From NCBI RefSeq assembly GCF_018595675.2, contig NZ_CP092333.1, forward strand, positions 1,264,001 to 1,328,000: 64,000 nucleotides of DNA, written 5' to 3'. Below, in pieces: positions 9,354-18,412 of this stretch. The stretch's first letter is position 1. Every line of letters starts with the position of its first letter. The translations under genes were made by a program, and so were the position numbers. The notes under the pieces were generated by a model. The model saw only the letters and a program-made list of their open reading frames with translations, was not told where the DNA came from and did not search any database. Source of the DNA: Flavihumibacter fluvii (GTDB lineage Bacteria > Bacteroidota > Bacteroidia > Chitinophagales > Chitinophagaceae).

Positions 9354-9413
9354 GCCGTTATGCGGTTTTGGCCGGCAAAATAATACATATTTTGCTACCG
9401 GGAACGCCAATGG

Positions 9414-10331
9414 TCAGAACCATAAACGCGCCTGGACCTGCTTTAAATAAGCGCTGCTGGTATTTTTAATAGGTCTGCGCAGTTTTGTAAAGGGAATTTT
9501 AACCACTGCTATCCAGCCTTTTAAAAATCCCGGGAGGTCAAACCGCGAATTTCTAAGGTAAAATGCTGACCAGCCCAAAGCCGTCGTAAAAAAATATAGC
9601 AGGGGTAGGTAAGTCCAGGCAACCACCGATTTATTGACCCACATCATGCGCAGCTTTTCTGCCTTTGGTGCTCTGCCCAAAGGTGATTCCTTGTGAAAGA
9701 CTTCAACCGAAGCATCATACCCTATGGCATAACCTGCATCCAGTACCCTGTAACTCTGGTCATATTCTTCCATTCCGTAAAAGAAATCTTCCGGATAATT
9801 TCCAGCTTCCAGCCAGCATTTCCTTAAAAAAGCATGGGCACAGCCAATATAATACCCGGTCAGGAACCAGGGCGCATCCTTGAACTGTTCGTAACGCTTA
9901 TGCGGGAATGCATTTACCTGTACTTCCCTGTTTTCGGTATACCTGACTTTACAACTGATCACCCCTAATCGTCTGTCGATTCCCGTTGACCTCGAAAATG
10001 CCCTCACAATTCCAGGCAATATTTCGGGGTCCTCCAAAACTATATCATCATCCAAAAAAAAGAAGATATCACCAGTAGCCATAGCCGCAGCATAATTACG
10101 CCCCTTCGAAACACCCAGGTTTTCTGGTGCCTCTATATACTTTACACGGGTTTGAGGATGCTGGTTGATAAAAGCAACAACAGGCGCATAATCACTGGTG
10201 GAAGCATTGTTCAGTAAAATTACTTCCTTCAGGATGTCCATTTTATGATGCAAATGTTCAATGGTCTGGAGTAACTCAAGGGTATCCCCGGGCCTGTTAT
10301 AGGTAATAATTATTATACTGATATCCTGCAT
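9414..10331 (-). CDS. Glycosyltransferase family 2
   Basis: The 305-residue GT2 protein begins with ISIIIITYNRPGDTLELL and has NNAST near 41. NLGVSKGRNYA follows at 71-81, and the metal-binding FFFLDDD motif has its aspartates at 94-96. The acceptor-domain stretch FFYGMEEYDQSYR around residue 190 carries the usual acidic pair. It lies about 60 bp upstream of the YfhO gene and is co-oriented, so a joint role in a surface glycan is plausible. Divergent transcription of the small membrane protein gene starts 33 bp away. Confidence 0.87.
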   Translation of the reverse strand: MQDISIIIITYNRPGDTLELLQTIEHLHHKMDILKEVILLNNASTSDYAPVVAFINQHPQTRVKYIEAPENLGVSKGRNYAAAMATGDIFFFLDDDIVLEDPEILPGIVRAFSRSTGIDRRLGVISCKVRYTENREVQVNAFPHKRYEQFKDAPWFLTGYYIGCAHAFLRKCWLEAGNYPEDFFYGMEEYDQSYRVLDAGYAIGYDASVEVFHKESPLGRAPKAEKLRMMWVNKSVVAWTYLPLLYFFTTALGWSAFYLRNSRFDLPGFLKGWIAVVKIPFTKLRRPIKNTSSAYLKQVQARLWF

Positions 10332-10364
10332 TGCTTGGCAAAATAAACTGATTTTTACACCAGT

Positions 10365-10670
10365 ATGAATTTTTCAGTACTTAATAAACTGGCTTTTATT
10401 GCCAACCTGGCATTTATCCTTGCCCTAATGATGCGATTCTTCCCGGTTGCGCAGGGAACCAGGGTAGAATCCATGATCCTGGTAACCGGACTGGTAATTT
10501 CTCCTTTGGTTAACCTTGTTGTAAACTTTTACAATGCTTTCCTGTTTTTCAAAGGCACAAGGCCCTTTTCTCATTTTGTTCAGGTTTTTAATGCTTCTGT
10601 CTTCGGATGTCAAATCATCATATATTTATTCTTTTCCGGTTGGCTACCTTTAAATAATATCATTTCATGA
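10365..10670 (+). CDS. Small membrane protein, unknown function
   Basis: The 101-residue protein is almost entirely hydrophobic with three likely membrane segments (about residues 8-28, 37-62 and 75-95) and short charged loops. I do not recognise a named family. Its stop overlaps the start of the next gene in the sequence ATGA, so it is very likely translated together with the queuosine-precursor transporter. That makes it a candidate accessory subunit or simply a co-expressed membrane protein. Both the clean overlap and the divergent neighbour support it as a real gene. Confidence 0.75.
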   Translation: MNFSVLNKLAFIANLAFILALMMRFFPVAQGTRVESMILVTGLVISPLVNLVVNFYNAFLFFKGTRPFSHFVQVFNASVFGCQIIIYLFFSGWLPLNNIIS

Positions 10671-11452
10671 TTCATAATATCATTAGAGACAAGCCTACCC
10701 GCTTATTTATATTCTTAGGCGGATTTTTTATTGCCAATGCTGTTATAGCAGAAATCATTGGTGTAAAAATATTTTCACTGGAAGATACCTTTGGATTTAC
10801 AAAAGCCAGTTTTACTTTGCTGGGCGAATCCGGATTATCGTTCGATCTTACGGTTGGCGTTTTGCCCTGGCCTATCGTATTTATTATGACTGATATCATT
10901 AATGAGTATTATGGGGTGCGTGGCGTACGGTTCCTTTCTGTTCTTACTGCTGCTTTGATTGCTTTTGCATTCATCGTATTTTATTTTTCAATACATACCA
11001 GCGCCGCCGGCTGGTGGCGTGAATCACAGGTGGCTAATGGCGTTCCTGATATGCAGGCCGCCTATTCCCAGATACTGGGGCAGGGGATGAATATTATTTT
11101 TGCTTCACTTACTGCATTCCTGGTTGGCCAGTTAACAGATGCCCTGGTATTTAAGAAAATCAAGCAATTTACCGGTGAAAAAAGAATCTGGATGCGCGCA
11201 ACCGTATCCACCTTATTTTCCCAGTTGGTCGATACTATCGTGGTCTCTTACGTATATCTCTATTTTTCATTGGGGTTTTCATTTCCAAGGGTAACCGCAA
11301 TTGCAATGGTTGGCTATACTTATAAGTTTACTATAGCTATATTGTGTACACCCCTTATTTACCTGATTCATGCAGTTATTGAAAAATACCTGGGCCGGGA
11401 GCAAGCGGCAAACATGAAAAAATCAGCCATGGAAATGCAAAAGATTAGTTAA
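10667..11452 (+). CDS. Queuosine precursor transporter (VUT/YhhQ family)
   Basis: The 261-residue protein has six or so membrane segments and the signature features of the VUT/YhhQ family: FIANAVIAEIIGVKIF at the first helix, DIINEYYGVRGVRFL near residue 75, and SQLVDTIVVSYVY near 185. E. coli YhhQ imports 7-cyano- and 7-aminomethyl-7-deazaguanine for tRNA queuosine synthesis. The Bacteroidota version is usually somewhat longer than E. coli's, as here. It is coupled to the upstream small membrane protein by an ATGA overlap. No preQ1 riboswitch was seen upstream, and no queuosine enzyme gene lies nearby, so the substrate rests on family membership. Confidence 0.88.
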   Translation: MIHNIIRDKPTRLFIFLGGFFIANAVIAEIIGVKIFSLEDTFGFTKASFTLLGESGLSFDLTVGVLPWPIVFIMTDIINEYYGVRGVRFLSVLTAALIAFAFIVFYFSIHTSAAGWWRESQVANGVPDMQAAYSQILGQGMNIIFASLTAFLVGQLTDALVFKKIKQFTGEKRIWMRATVSTLFSQLVDTIVVSYVYLYFSLGFSFPRVTAIAMVGYTYKFTIAILCTPLIYLIHAVIEKYLGREQAANMKKSAMEMQKIS

Positions 11453-11520
11453 ACCGAATTTTAGGATTAAACTTTTGAGTCGCTGGTTTCTCTTACAAAT
11501 GGCAACATAAATGCCGTCGT

Positions 11521-13608
11521 ATGAAGAATTCATCTAACCGGATCTTTTCCTTCTTTATCCTGTTCCTTGTAAACGCACCGGTATTTGCCCAAAGTTGGCC
11601 TGTTACAGTAATCATGGAGAACGACCAGGTAGTTAAAATGTATGCACCCCAAATTAGTGCCTATGCAAACGACCAATTAGTGTTCAGGTCTGCAGTTTCT
11701 TTGCAAAAAAAAGGGGATGATGACCCCGTTTTTGGAATGGTCTGGGCGAAAGCCCAAACCCGGCAGTCGGGCAACTTTGACCGTATTGAGATGCAGTCAA
11801 TCGCTATTACTGATATCCGGTTTCCATCATCTGTAAATTCCAAAACTTCAAAGACCATTGAATCCCGGCTTGAATTGAAAGTTCCGGACCTGGCTCCACC
11901 CGTATCAAAAAAAGAGATTAATGATGCAGTGAAACTGGACAAGGATAAACTAACCCTGGACCAGGGCTTTTCCAATAAGGCTCCCAGGGTCATTTATCGC
12001 AATAGTCCATCCATGCTGGTATTGATTGATGGGGATCCTGTTTGGCAAAGAAATGAGGAATGGGGTGTTGAGGCTGTGGTGAATTCACCTAATACGATCG
12101 TCAGGAATGGAGATGGCAATTATTATATTTATGGTGCCCATCGCTGGTTCAGTGCAGCCAGCCTTGGTGGGCCATATAACGCTGTATTATCAACGCCAGG
12201 CGATTTCCGGAAAATTGAATCTGCCCTTGCTGCAGCCGACAAGTCCAGCAATTCCTTTGATGCTGATTACGCCGATAACGCTTCCCATTCAACTGTTTCT
12301 GAGATTATCGTGAGTACTGAACCCGCTGAATTGATCCAGAGTGATGGTGAAGCCACCTTCAGTCCAATTGCAAATACCAGCCTGATGTATGTGGATAATT
12401 CACCAAATGATATTTTCATGGATGTAAATTCCCAGCAATATTTCATTTTATTATCCGGGAGGTGGTACGTAGCAAAAACACTAAAAGGTAACTGGACCAA
12501 TATAGGGGCGGACCAATTACCGGAAGATTTTGCCAATATCCCTGCAGGGTCGGAAAAGGATAATGTCCTGGCCAGCGTTGCCGGGACGCCTGCTGCGAAA
12601 AATGCATTGCTGGATGCCCAGGTACCGCAAACGGCAAGGGTTAACCGCAATTCTGCCTCGGCTACCGTGAACTATGATGGCGACCCTGAATTCGAGGATA
12701 TTACAGGTACTCGGTTGGCATATGCCCGTAACACATCGTCTCCTGTGATCAGGTACAACAGGCGATATTTCATGGTAGATAATGGGATATGGTTTCAGTC
12801 ATCTTCGCCAGCGGGTCCCTGGATAGCCAGCAACTACCGTCCGGATGACATCGACCTGATTCCCCCAAGTTACCCGGTGTATAATGTTAAATATGTTTAC
12901 ATCTATGATGTAACCCCTGAATATATTTATACAGGATATACTCCGGGTTACCTGAATACCTATATATATGGTCCAACCATTGTATATGGCACCGGATACT
13001 ACTATCGTCCATGGCATCGCCGTTATTATTATCCGAGGCCATATACCTGGGGATTCAATATGCATTATACCCCGTGGACGGGCTGGTCATTTGGTTTTAA
13101 TTTTTATGGTGGATGGTTTTATGGTGGGTATTATGGTTATAATGGCTGGAATAACTGGGGTGGCGGATGGTGGGGGCCAACCAGGTATCGTCCATCTTAT
13201 TGTGGCCCATCATACCGTAATAATGGCTATTATGGTCTTCGGAACAATCACTTTTATGTAAATGACAGAAGCAGGTACTATGCGCCCCGCAATTATTATG
13301 GAAATGTGTACAGTGAAAGGAGGGATGTAGTAACCAGGGATCGGATAGCCAATTCTCGTCCGGGTTCGGTTCCAAATAACAGGAATAATCCATCTCCACC
13401 CAATACAAGACCTGATTCAAGAACATACCCATCGCGGGAATACCGTCCACAACCGGATTACAGGCCTGCAGAACGTAGCCGTCCGGAAAACAGACCACAA
13501 AACCGGGTGGAGAGAAATCCGAACGGACAAAGACATGCGCCGCAAAGGATGGAAAGGAATGAAAGGAATGAAAGGCCATCCATTAACAACAGGCGGGTAG
13601 GTGGTTAA
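11521..13608 (+). CDS. Exported aromatic/Gly-rich protein, unknown function
   Basis: The 695-residue product has a clear signal peptide (MKNSSNRIFSFFILF..., cleavage after VFAQS). Residues 25-480 contain repeated short motifs (for example SPSMLVLIDGDP, NTSLMYVDNSPN, NGDGNYYIYGAHRWF and RYFMVDNGIWFQSSSPAGPW), indicating tandem beta modules in which a YYxxxxGxWF-type strand recurs. About 480-570 is extremely rich in Tyr, Trp, Gly and Arg, and the tail (570-695) is Pro/Arg/Asn-rich and basic. Similar proteins in Bacteroidota carry labels such as carbohydrate-binding, without experimental support. The last codons overlap the convergent GNAT gene by 4 bp, both stops lying in TTAA. The function is not known; cell-surface or periplasmic location is likely. 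Confidence 0.8.
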   Translation: MKNSSNRIFSFFILFLVNAPVFAQSWPVTVIMENDQVVKMYAPQISAYANDQLVFRSAVSLQKKGDDDPVFGMVWAKAQTRQSGNFDRIEMQSIAITDIRFPSSVNSKTSKTIESRLELKVPDLAPPVSKKEINDAVKLDKDKLTLDQGFSNKAPRVIYRNSPSMLVLIDGDPVWQRNEEWGVEAVVNSPNTIVRNGDGNYYIYGAHRWFSAASLGGPYNAVLSTPGDFRKIESALAAADKSSNSFDADYADNASHSTVSEIIVSTEPAELIQSDGEATFSPIANTSLMYVDNSPNDIFMDVNSQQYFILLSGRWYVAKTLKGNWTNIGADQLPEDFANIPAGSEKDNVLASVAGTPAAKNALLDAQVPQTARVNRNSASATVNYDGDPEFEDITGTRLAYARNTSSPVIRYNRRYFMVDNGIWFQSSSPAGPWIASNYRPDDIDLIPPSYPVYNVKYVYIYDVTPEYIYTGYTPGYLNTYIYGPTIVYGTGYYYRPWHRRYYYPRPYTWGFNMHYTPWTGWSFGFNFYGGWFYGGYYGYNGWNNWGGGWWGPTRYRPSYCGPSYRNNGYYGLRNNHFYVNDRSRYYAPRNYYGNVYSERRDVVTRDRIANSRPGSVPNNRNNPSPPNTRPDSRTYPSREYRPQPDYRPAERSRPENRPQNRVERNPNGQRHAPQRMERNERNERPSINNRRVGG

Positions 13609-14105
13609 ACATCCTTGCCCATTACGTAATCATCCATGACATACCCATGTCCAATATCGATCACTTGTTCCTTTTCAATGCTGAATCCCAATGATTCATA
13701 AAAGTGGATAGCGGGATTATTTTTGTTTACATTCAGGACAAGGTGCGCACCGTTATGGGTGCGGACTTCTTCTTCAACCATATCCACCAAGGCTCTTCCA
13801 ATACCCTTTCCCTGCAAACCAGGCAATACATACAGTTTATGCAATTTCCAGGTAGCATCATTGATGGCACTAAAAGAAGCGAATCCAACTTCTTCCAGAT
13901 CTATTTCCGCAATAATAAACCGATGGTCAGATTCCAGTATCTGGTGTTCAAGAGCAGCAGGACTGTAAAAAAGTTGCAGCATATATTCCAGCTGTTCCGG
14001 AGATAAGATATCCTGGTAGGCACTTGGCCATATCTGGTGGGCGAGATAGCCAATGGTGGAAATATCATCCTGGTCAGCGGTTCTGATCACTAAAGCTTCA
14101 CTCAT
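13605..14105 (-). CDS. GNAT family N-acetyltransferase
   Basis: The 166-residue protein has the GNAT core. An N-terminal strand and helices (IRTADQDDISTI) lead to the strand LHKLYVLP, followed by the acetyl-CoA pyrophosphate-binding loop LQGKGIGRALV (about 97-107), then VLNVNKNNPAIHFYESLGF near 125, the conserved C-terminal Asn/Tyr region. Acetyl-CoA is the expected donor, and the acceptor cannot be inferred. It is followed by no close gene on its strand and lies 3 bp downstream of the PrsW gene, which suggests co-transcription. Confidence 0.88.
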   Translation of the reverse strand: MSEALVIRTADQDDISTIGYLAHQIWPSAYQDILSPEQLEYMLQLFYSPAALEHQILESDHRFIIAEIDLEEVGFASFSAINDATWKLHKLYVLPGLQGKGIGRALVDMVEEEVRTHNGAHLVLNVNKNNPAIHFYESLGFSIEKEQVIDIGHGYVMDDYVMGKDV

Positions 14106-14108
14106 AAA

Positions 14109-14840
14109 TTATGTGACAGGGTTATCTTTTGAAATAAAACTATTTTTCGATATGGACTGGTGCATCTTAATGGCTTGCCAGGATAACTTTACAGCAACAA
14201 GATAAGATAATATGGCACTGCCAATTAAAAATCCGCCTGGTATCTGTTTGGTGATGCCGGGGTCACCCTGGACGAATAAAAACAGATCAAAAAGGCCATG
14301 GAACAATATGGCCAGCAGCAATCCGCGTATTATATAAAAATCGGACTGTGCATTATGTGTGAACTTTGCCAGGCCTACATAATATCCCATTAACACACCA
14401 AAGGTAGCATGAGCAGGTACGGATAAAAACATCCTGGCAAATGCTGTTCCAATTCCACCTGTCATGACGTATGAAATATTTTCTAAAGTCGCAAACCCCA
14501 TGGCCACCATCACGCCATAAATGATACCGTCAAAAGGCTCATTAAAAAAAATCCTTGGATATGCATAAAGCCGCAACATGGCAAATTTGCTTAATTCTTC
14601 TGTTAAGGCAACAACGCCAAAGGCAAACAAGATAAAATAGGTCCATCCGCTTGCTGGCATGATCCATTTTAATAAGTAAGATCCGGCCAGTTGTAAAAGA
14701 ATGGCCGGTAATGTTGCCAGCATACCCAGGAAAAAAGATTTAACCAACGCTTTTAATGGCTCCCTGTCAAAGCGATCTTTTGAATAAATGAACCACATTA
14801 TCGCTATGCCTGGCGCCAACGCTAAAGCAAGAAGTTCCAT
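14109..14840 (-). CDS. PrsW family intramembrane metalloprotease
   Basis: The 243-residue protein has about seven membrane segments and the catalytic signatures of PrsW-type (CAAX-protease-related) enzymes: EELSK at 81-85 for zinc/catalysis, a later PAHATFGVLMGYY and HGLFDLFLF. In Bacillus subtilis PrsW cleaves the anti-sigma factor RsiW, releasing an ECF sigma factor; the target here is unknown. The N-terminal MELLALALAPGIAIMWFIYSKDRFDREP is typical of the family and supports the start at 14840. It is probably co-transcribed with the downstream GNAT gene. Confidence 0.88.
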   Translation of the reverse strand: MELLALALAPGIAIMWFIYSKDRFDREPLKALVKSFFLGMLATLPAILLQLAGSYLLKWIMPASGWTYFILFAFGVVALTEELSKFAMLRLYAYPRIFFNEPFDGIIYGVMVAMGFATLENISYVMTGGIGTAFARMFLSVPAHATFGVLMGYYVGLAKFTHNAQSDFYIIRGLLLAILFHGLFDLFLFVQGDPGITKQIPGGFLIGSAILSYLVAVKLSWQAIKMHQSISKNSFISKDNPVT

Positions 14841-14844
14841 GGTA

Positions 14845-14852
14845 TATCTTTG
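14845..14852 (+). promoter_or_regulatory. Bacteroidota -7 element TATCTTTG
   Basis: An exact match to TAnnTTTG in the 57-bp gap between the divergent PrsW gene and the gluzincin-like gene. It would give a leader of about 40 nt before the ATG at 14898. Confidence 0.55.
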
Positions 14853-14897
14853 TAGTCCTGAAATTAGTGAATTAATATTGTCCCAGAATTTCCATAC

Positions 14898-17729
14898 ATG
14901 CCTAATCGCTTTGCATTCTTCCTGTTATTTCTATTACCCCTCACCGGATTTTCCCAAATATTTGGTGGCAACCCAGCCAAAACAAGATGGAGTTATTTTA
15001 CGGATCAACAGGCAACCCTCATATACCCAAAAGGAGCAGACAGTTCCGCTAACCGGATTGCCCAATTAATTTCCCGCATTAATGCCAGAACCGACAGTAG
15101 CATTGGTGTGAAAAGAAGGCCCATTTCCATCATAATTCAAACTGGCACTACCAGGTCAAATGGTTATGTTGCCTTAGCACCTTACCGGAGTGAATTTTAC
15201 CTTACGCCACCAGCCAACCCTTTTAGTTTGGGGGCACTTGATTGGGTTGATCAGTTAGCCTTGCATGAGTACCGGCATGTACAGCAGTATAGTAATTTCA
15301 ACCTGGGCGGCGCAAAAATATTTAAATTTCTATTGGGAGAGCAAGGGCAGGCATTGGCAAATGCATTAACGGTTCCGGACTGGTTTTTTGAAGGCGATGC
15401 TGTTTTCCAGGAAACACAATTCAGCCACCAGGGCCGGGGCAGGACGCCTTCTTTTTTTAATGGTTACCGGGCACTCTGGGATGCCGGGATTGACTATTCT
15501 TTTATGAAACTCCGGAATGGGTCCCTTAAACATTTTGTGCCCGATCATTACGAATTGGGATACCAACTGGTTGCTTATGGTCGTGATACTTATGGCACTG
15601 CTTTCTGGAAGAATACGACCAGCAAAGCGGCCGCTATGAAAGGCTTGGTGTATCCCTTGCAAAAAGCAGTAAAACAAGAAACAGGGTTGTCTTATCCGGC
15701 TTTTATTGAGCAGGCTTTAGCAAATAGCCGGAAACGCATCGGAAGGGAATCCGCGAAGGTGCATCAAAAGCCTCCGGTAGTAGTGAATACGGAAAATACG
15801 GTGTTTACTGAACAAGGCGATTTGGTTTATCTGAAAAGCAGCTACAGGAAAATACCTTCCTTTTTCATCCAAAAAGATGGTGTGGAACAAAAGATCCGGA
15901 CAAAAGACCAATCACTGGATCACTATTTTGGGTATGCGAAAAATAAAATAGTTTATGCTTCTTACCGGCCTGATATCCGCTGGGGCTGGATAGATTACAG
16001 CGAATTGCAATTGTTGGACGTCAGAACGGGCCAACAAAAAAGAATCAGTCACAAATCACGGTATTTTTCCCCATCCCTTTCAGTTAATGCAGATAGTATT
16101 GTAGCGGTCCATATTCCTGTAAATGGACAGCAGCGGCTTGAACTGTTGCTGCAGGATGGGCATAAAATTGTTTCAATTCCCAATATTGGGAATTTTAGTT
16201 TTTTCCATCCTGTTTTCTGGAAGGATAAAATCCTGGTGGTGGCAAAAAATGATCGGGCCAGGATGAATCTATTGTTGGTGGATATACCCAACGGTGGATT
16301 TACCAGCCTGCTACCATGGACAGAAAATGTCCTTGGTTTTCCAACTGCTAAAGGTGATACCATATATTTCACCATGTCATACAAGGAAAAAGACAGGATC
16401 ATGGCTTTTGATGCCGGATCACAGAACTTGTATTTGCTGCAGTCAGGCAGCGACAGTGCATACACGGGCCTTTACCAACCAGCCGTTTTCGGGAAGGAGA
16501 TCGTGCAAACAAGATTTACTGCAGCCGGATACTCGTTTCGAAAGGAAACCGTTGACAGGGAAAACTGGTTGCCAGTAAATGACCTATCTGTTGACACTGC
16601 ATCAAATTTCCAGGTACATTCCCTAAATGACCCGGTCAATGCATTAACTGAAAATAATGACCATAAACCATACATCATCCACAAGTACAGGAAAACTACC
16701 AGGTTTTTCAATTTTCACAGTTGGCAGCCATATTATGAAGACCCGGAATTCAGTTTTAGTCTCTTTGGCCAGAATGTGTTGAATACATTTCAAAGCCAGC
16801 TTTACTTTAAGTATAACCGGAATGAAGGATTTAAACAATTGGGTTATACGGGTATTTTTGGCGGGTTTTTTCCTTTGCTGAAGGGTGACTTGAATTATAC
16901 GCTGGACCGCCGTGGCATCTTCGAAAACAGGACCATTTACTGGGACCAGTTTCAATCAAGCCTTGGATTTACTATCCCTTTAAATTTGAGCAAAGGAAGA
17001 AGCATATCCTTTCTTCAGGCTGGATCAGACCTTGTATTTAATCAGGATAATTTTAAAGAACCTGAACGGTCCAAGCTTGGAACCAGGTCTTACTGGTATT
17101 TTGACCATGATATCCGTTTTAGCCACCAGGTTCAACAAGCACGGCAGGAATTTAATCCACGTTTTGCGCAGACCCTCCACCTGAATTTCAGGCAGGCGAT
17201 CAGCCAATTTGATGCTCGCCAATTCATGGAAACATCTGACCTGTATTTCCCGGGATTCTTCCTTAACCATAGTTTTGTCGTCAACCTGGCTGCTCAGCAG
17301 CGGGATTCCAGCAAGGGACTGCGTTTTACCAATGATTTTCCATTCGCCCGGGGATATAGTTCTGAAAATTTTTACCGGGTAATAAAATGGGGCATAAATT
17401 ACCAGTTACCCATAATATACCCGGATTACGGCGCCTGGAATATTGTGTATCTCCTGCGGGTCAGGACGAATTTCTTTTATGACCAGGCCATGGTAAAAGA
17501 CCAGCAATTGCTGCCTGGTGTTACCCAAAAAATGTTCAGATCAGTGGGAAATGAATTATTTTTTGATACGAAATGGTGGAACCAGCTTCCGGTTAATTTT
17601 GGCATACGGTATGCCAGATTATTAGATGAAGATATTTTCGGAGGGAGTGGTAAAAATCGATGGCAATTTATTTTGCCTGTAAGTCTTATTCCTGCCGGAA
17701 TTAACGCAAAGCGGTCATTGGGTTTTTAG
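14898..17729 (+). CDS. Gluzincin-like peptidase fused to outer-membrane beta-barrel
   Basis: The 943-residue protein has a signal peptide (cleavage near GFSQ, residue 20). A zinc-metalloprotease HExxH motif, HEYRH, lies at residues 123-127, with a downstream glutamate in DWFFEGDA (E165), the arrangement of gluzincins (peptidase MA-like). Residues 290-570 look like WD40/TolB-like repeats. From about 620 the sequence turns into alternating amphipathic strands rich in Tyr, Phe and Gln, ending in a terminal Phe (RSLGF), as expected for an outer-membrane beta-barrel. The barrel ends in the region of the convergent PAP2 gene (29-bp overlap). Function is unknown; it is probably an outer-membrane peptidase or an inactive scaffold. 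Confidence 0.8.
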   Translation: MPNRFAFFLLFLLPLTGFSQIFGGNPAKTRWSYFTDQQATLIYPKGADSSANRIAQLISRINARTDSSIGVKRRPISIIIQTGTTRSNGYVALAPYRSEFYLTPPANPFSLGALDWVDQLALHEYRHVQQYSNFNLGGAKIFKFLLGEQGQALANALTVPDWFFEGDAVFQETQFSHQGRGRTPSFFNGYRALWDAGIDYSFMKLRNGSLKHFVPDHYELGYQLVAYGRDTYGTAFWKNTTSKAAAMKGLVYPLQKAVKQETGLSYPAFIEQALANSRKRIGRESAKVHQKPPVVVNTENTVFTEQGDLVYLKSSYRKIPSFFIQKDGVEQKIRTKDQSLDHYFGYAKNKIVYASYRPDIRWGWIDYSELQLLDVRTGQQKRISHKSRYFSPSLSVNADSIVAVHIPVNGQQRLELLLQDGHKIVSIPNIGNFSFFHPVFWKDKILVVAKNDRARMNLLLVDIPNGGFTSLLPWTENVLGFPTAKGDTIYFTMSYKEKDRIMAFDAGSQNLYLLQSGSDSAYTGLYQPAVFGKEIVQTRFTAAGYSFRKETVDRENWLPVNDLSVDTASNFQVHSLNDPVNALTENNDHKPYIIHKYRKTTRFFNFHSWQPYYEDPEFSFSLFGQNVLNTFQSQLYFKYNRNEGFKQLGYTGIFGGFFPLLKGDLNYTLDRRGIFENRTIYWDQFQSSLGFTIPLNLSKGRSISFLQAGSDLVFNQDNFKEPERSKLGTRSYWYFDHDIRFSHQVQQARQEFNPRFAQTLHLNFRQAISQFDARQFMETSDLYFPGFFLNHSFVVNLAAQQRDSSKGLRFTNDFPFARGYSSENFYRVIKWGINYQLPIIYPDYGAWNIVYLLRVRTNFFYDQAMVKDQQLLPGVTQKMFRSVGNELFFDTKWWNQLPVNFGIRYARLLDEDIFGGSGKNRWQFILPVSLIPAGINAKRSLGF

Positions 17730-18342
17730 TCGTGTGTTTTCTCCTGATCCATTCATTTGCTTTATACGTCAGCCAGGCGCTGCCAACACCTACTACCGCC
17801 CCGGCCAATATATCACTCGGGTAATGAACGCCCAGATCCATCCTGGAGTAACTTACCAATCCTGCCCATGTAAATGCAGGAACTCCGATATACCATTTCG
17901 GCCAGGCCATATATAAAGCAGTTGCTGTTGAAAAAGCCAATGATGTATGACCTGATGGAAATGAGGGACTTCCACCGGTACTGGCGGCGGCAATTTCTCC
18001 AGGATATTGGGCGGCCGGCCTCGGCCTGTTGATGCTGTATTTTAAGCCCCATGTAATAACACTGGATACCGCAATGCTTTCCCCAATGTATAATGCCTTT
18101 TGAACCATCGGTTTATCACCTTTGATCTCGCCCGCAATCAATAAAACAGCCGGAATGAAAGCACTAATTGCCCCTGTTGAATTGGATACAGCCTGAAAAA
18201 ATTTGGTTTGTCCATTGGTGCGGTCTTCAGATAATTCAATAAGCGTCGATTTATCCAAACCCGTGATTTGGGCGTAGGCCGAGTAATTAAGTATGATTAA
18301 ACAGGCTATAAAGGGTACCGGAATGCCAAATATTCGAAACAT
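17701..18342 (-). CDS. PAP2 family phosphatase
   Basis: The 213-residue protein has a signal or first membrane helix and the three PAP2 signatures: KYSINRPRPA, PSFPSGHTSLAF and SRMDLGVHYPSDILAG, containing the conserved Arg, the catalytic Ser-Gly-His and the final His-Asp. Family members dephosphorylate lipid phosphates such as phosphatidic acid or undecaprenyl pyrophosphate. It overlaps the convergent upstream neighbour at its 3' end by 29 bp. It could recycle polyprenyl carriers, but the substrate is not evident. The start at 18342 gives a good hydrophobic N-terminus. Confidence 0.9.
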   Translation of the reverse strand: MFRIFGIPVPFIACLIILNYSAYAQITGLDKSTLIELSEDRTNGQTKFFQAVSNSTGAISAFIPAVLLIAGEIKGDKPMVQKALYIGESIAVSSVITWGLKYSINRPRPAAQYPGEIAAASTGGSPSFPSGHTSLAFSTATALYMAWPKWYIGVPAFTWAGLVSYSRMDLGVHYPSDILAGAVVGVGSAWLTYKANEWIRRKHTTKNPMTALR

Positions 18343-18412
18343 GCCAGAAAACTACCTAATAAATAGCATTCATACCTGTTTTGAAGCCGATTTTCACCTG
18401 TTTAACGAGCAG

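Noticed and set aside
9353-9410. Longer starts for YfhO, valS, mtaB, AraC and the metalloprotease
   Set aside because: The upstream extensions lack family-like sequence or signal peptides, or contain promoter elements; downstream ATGs were preferred.
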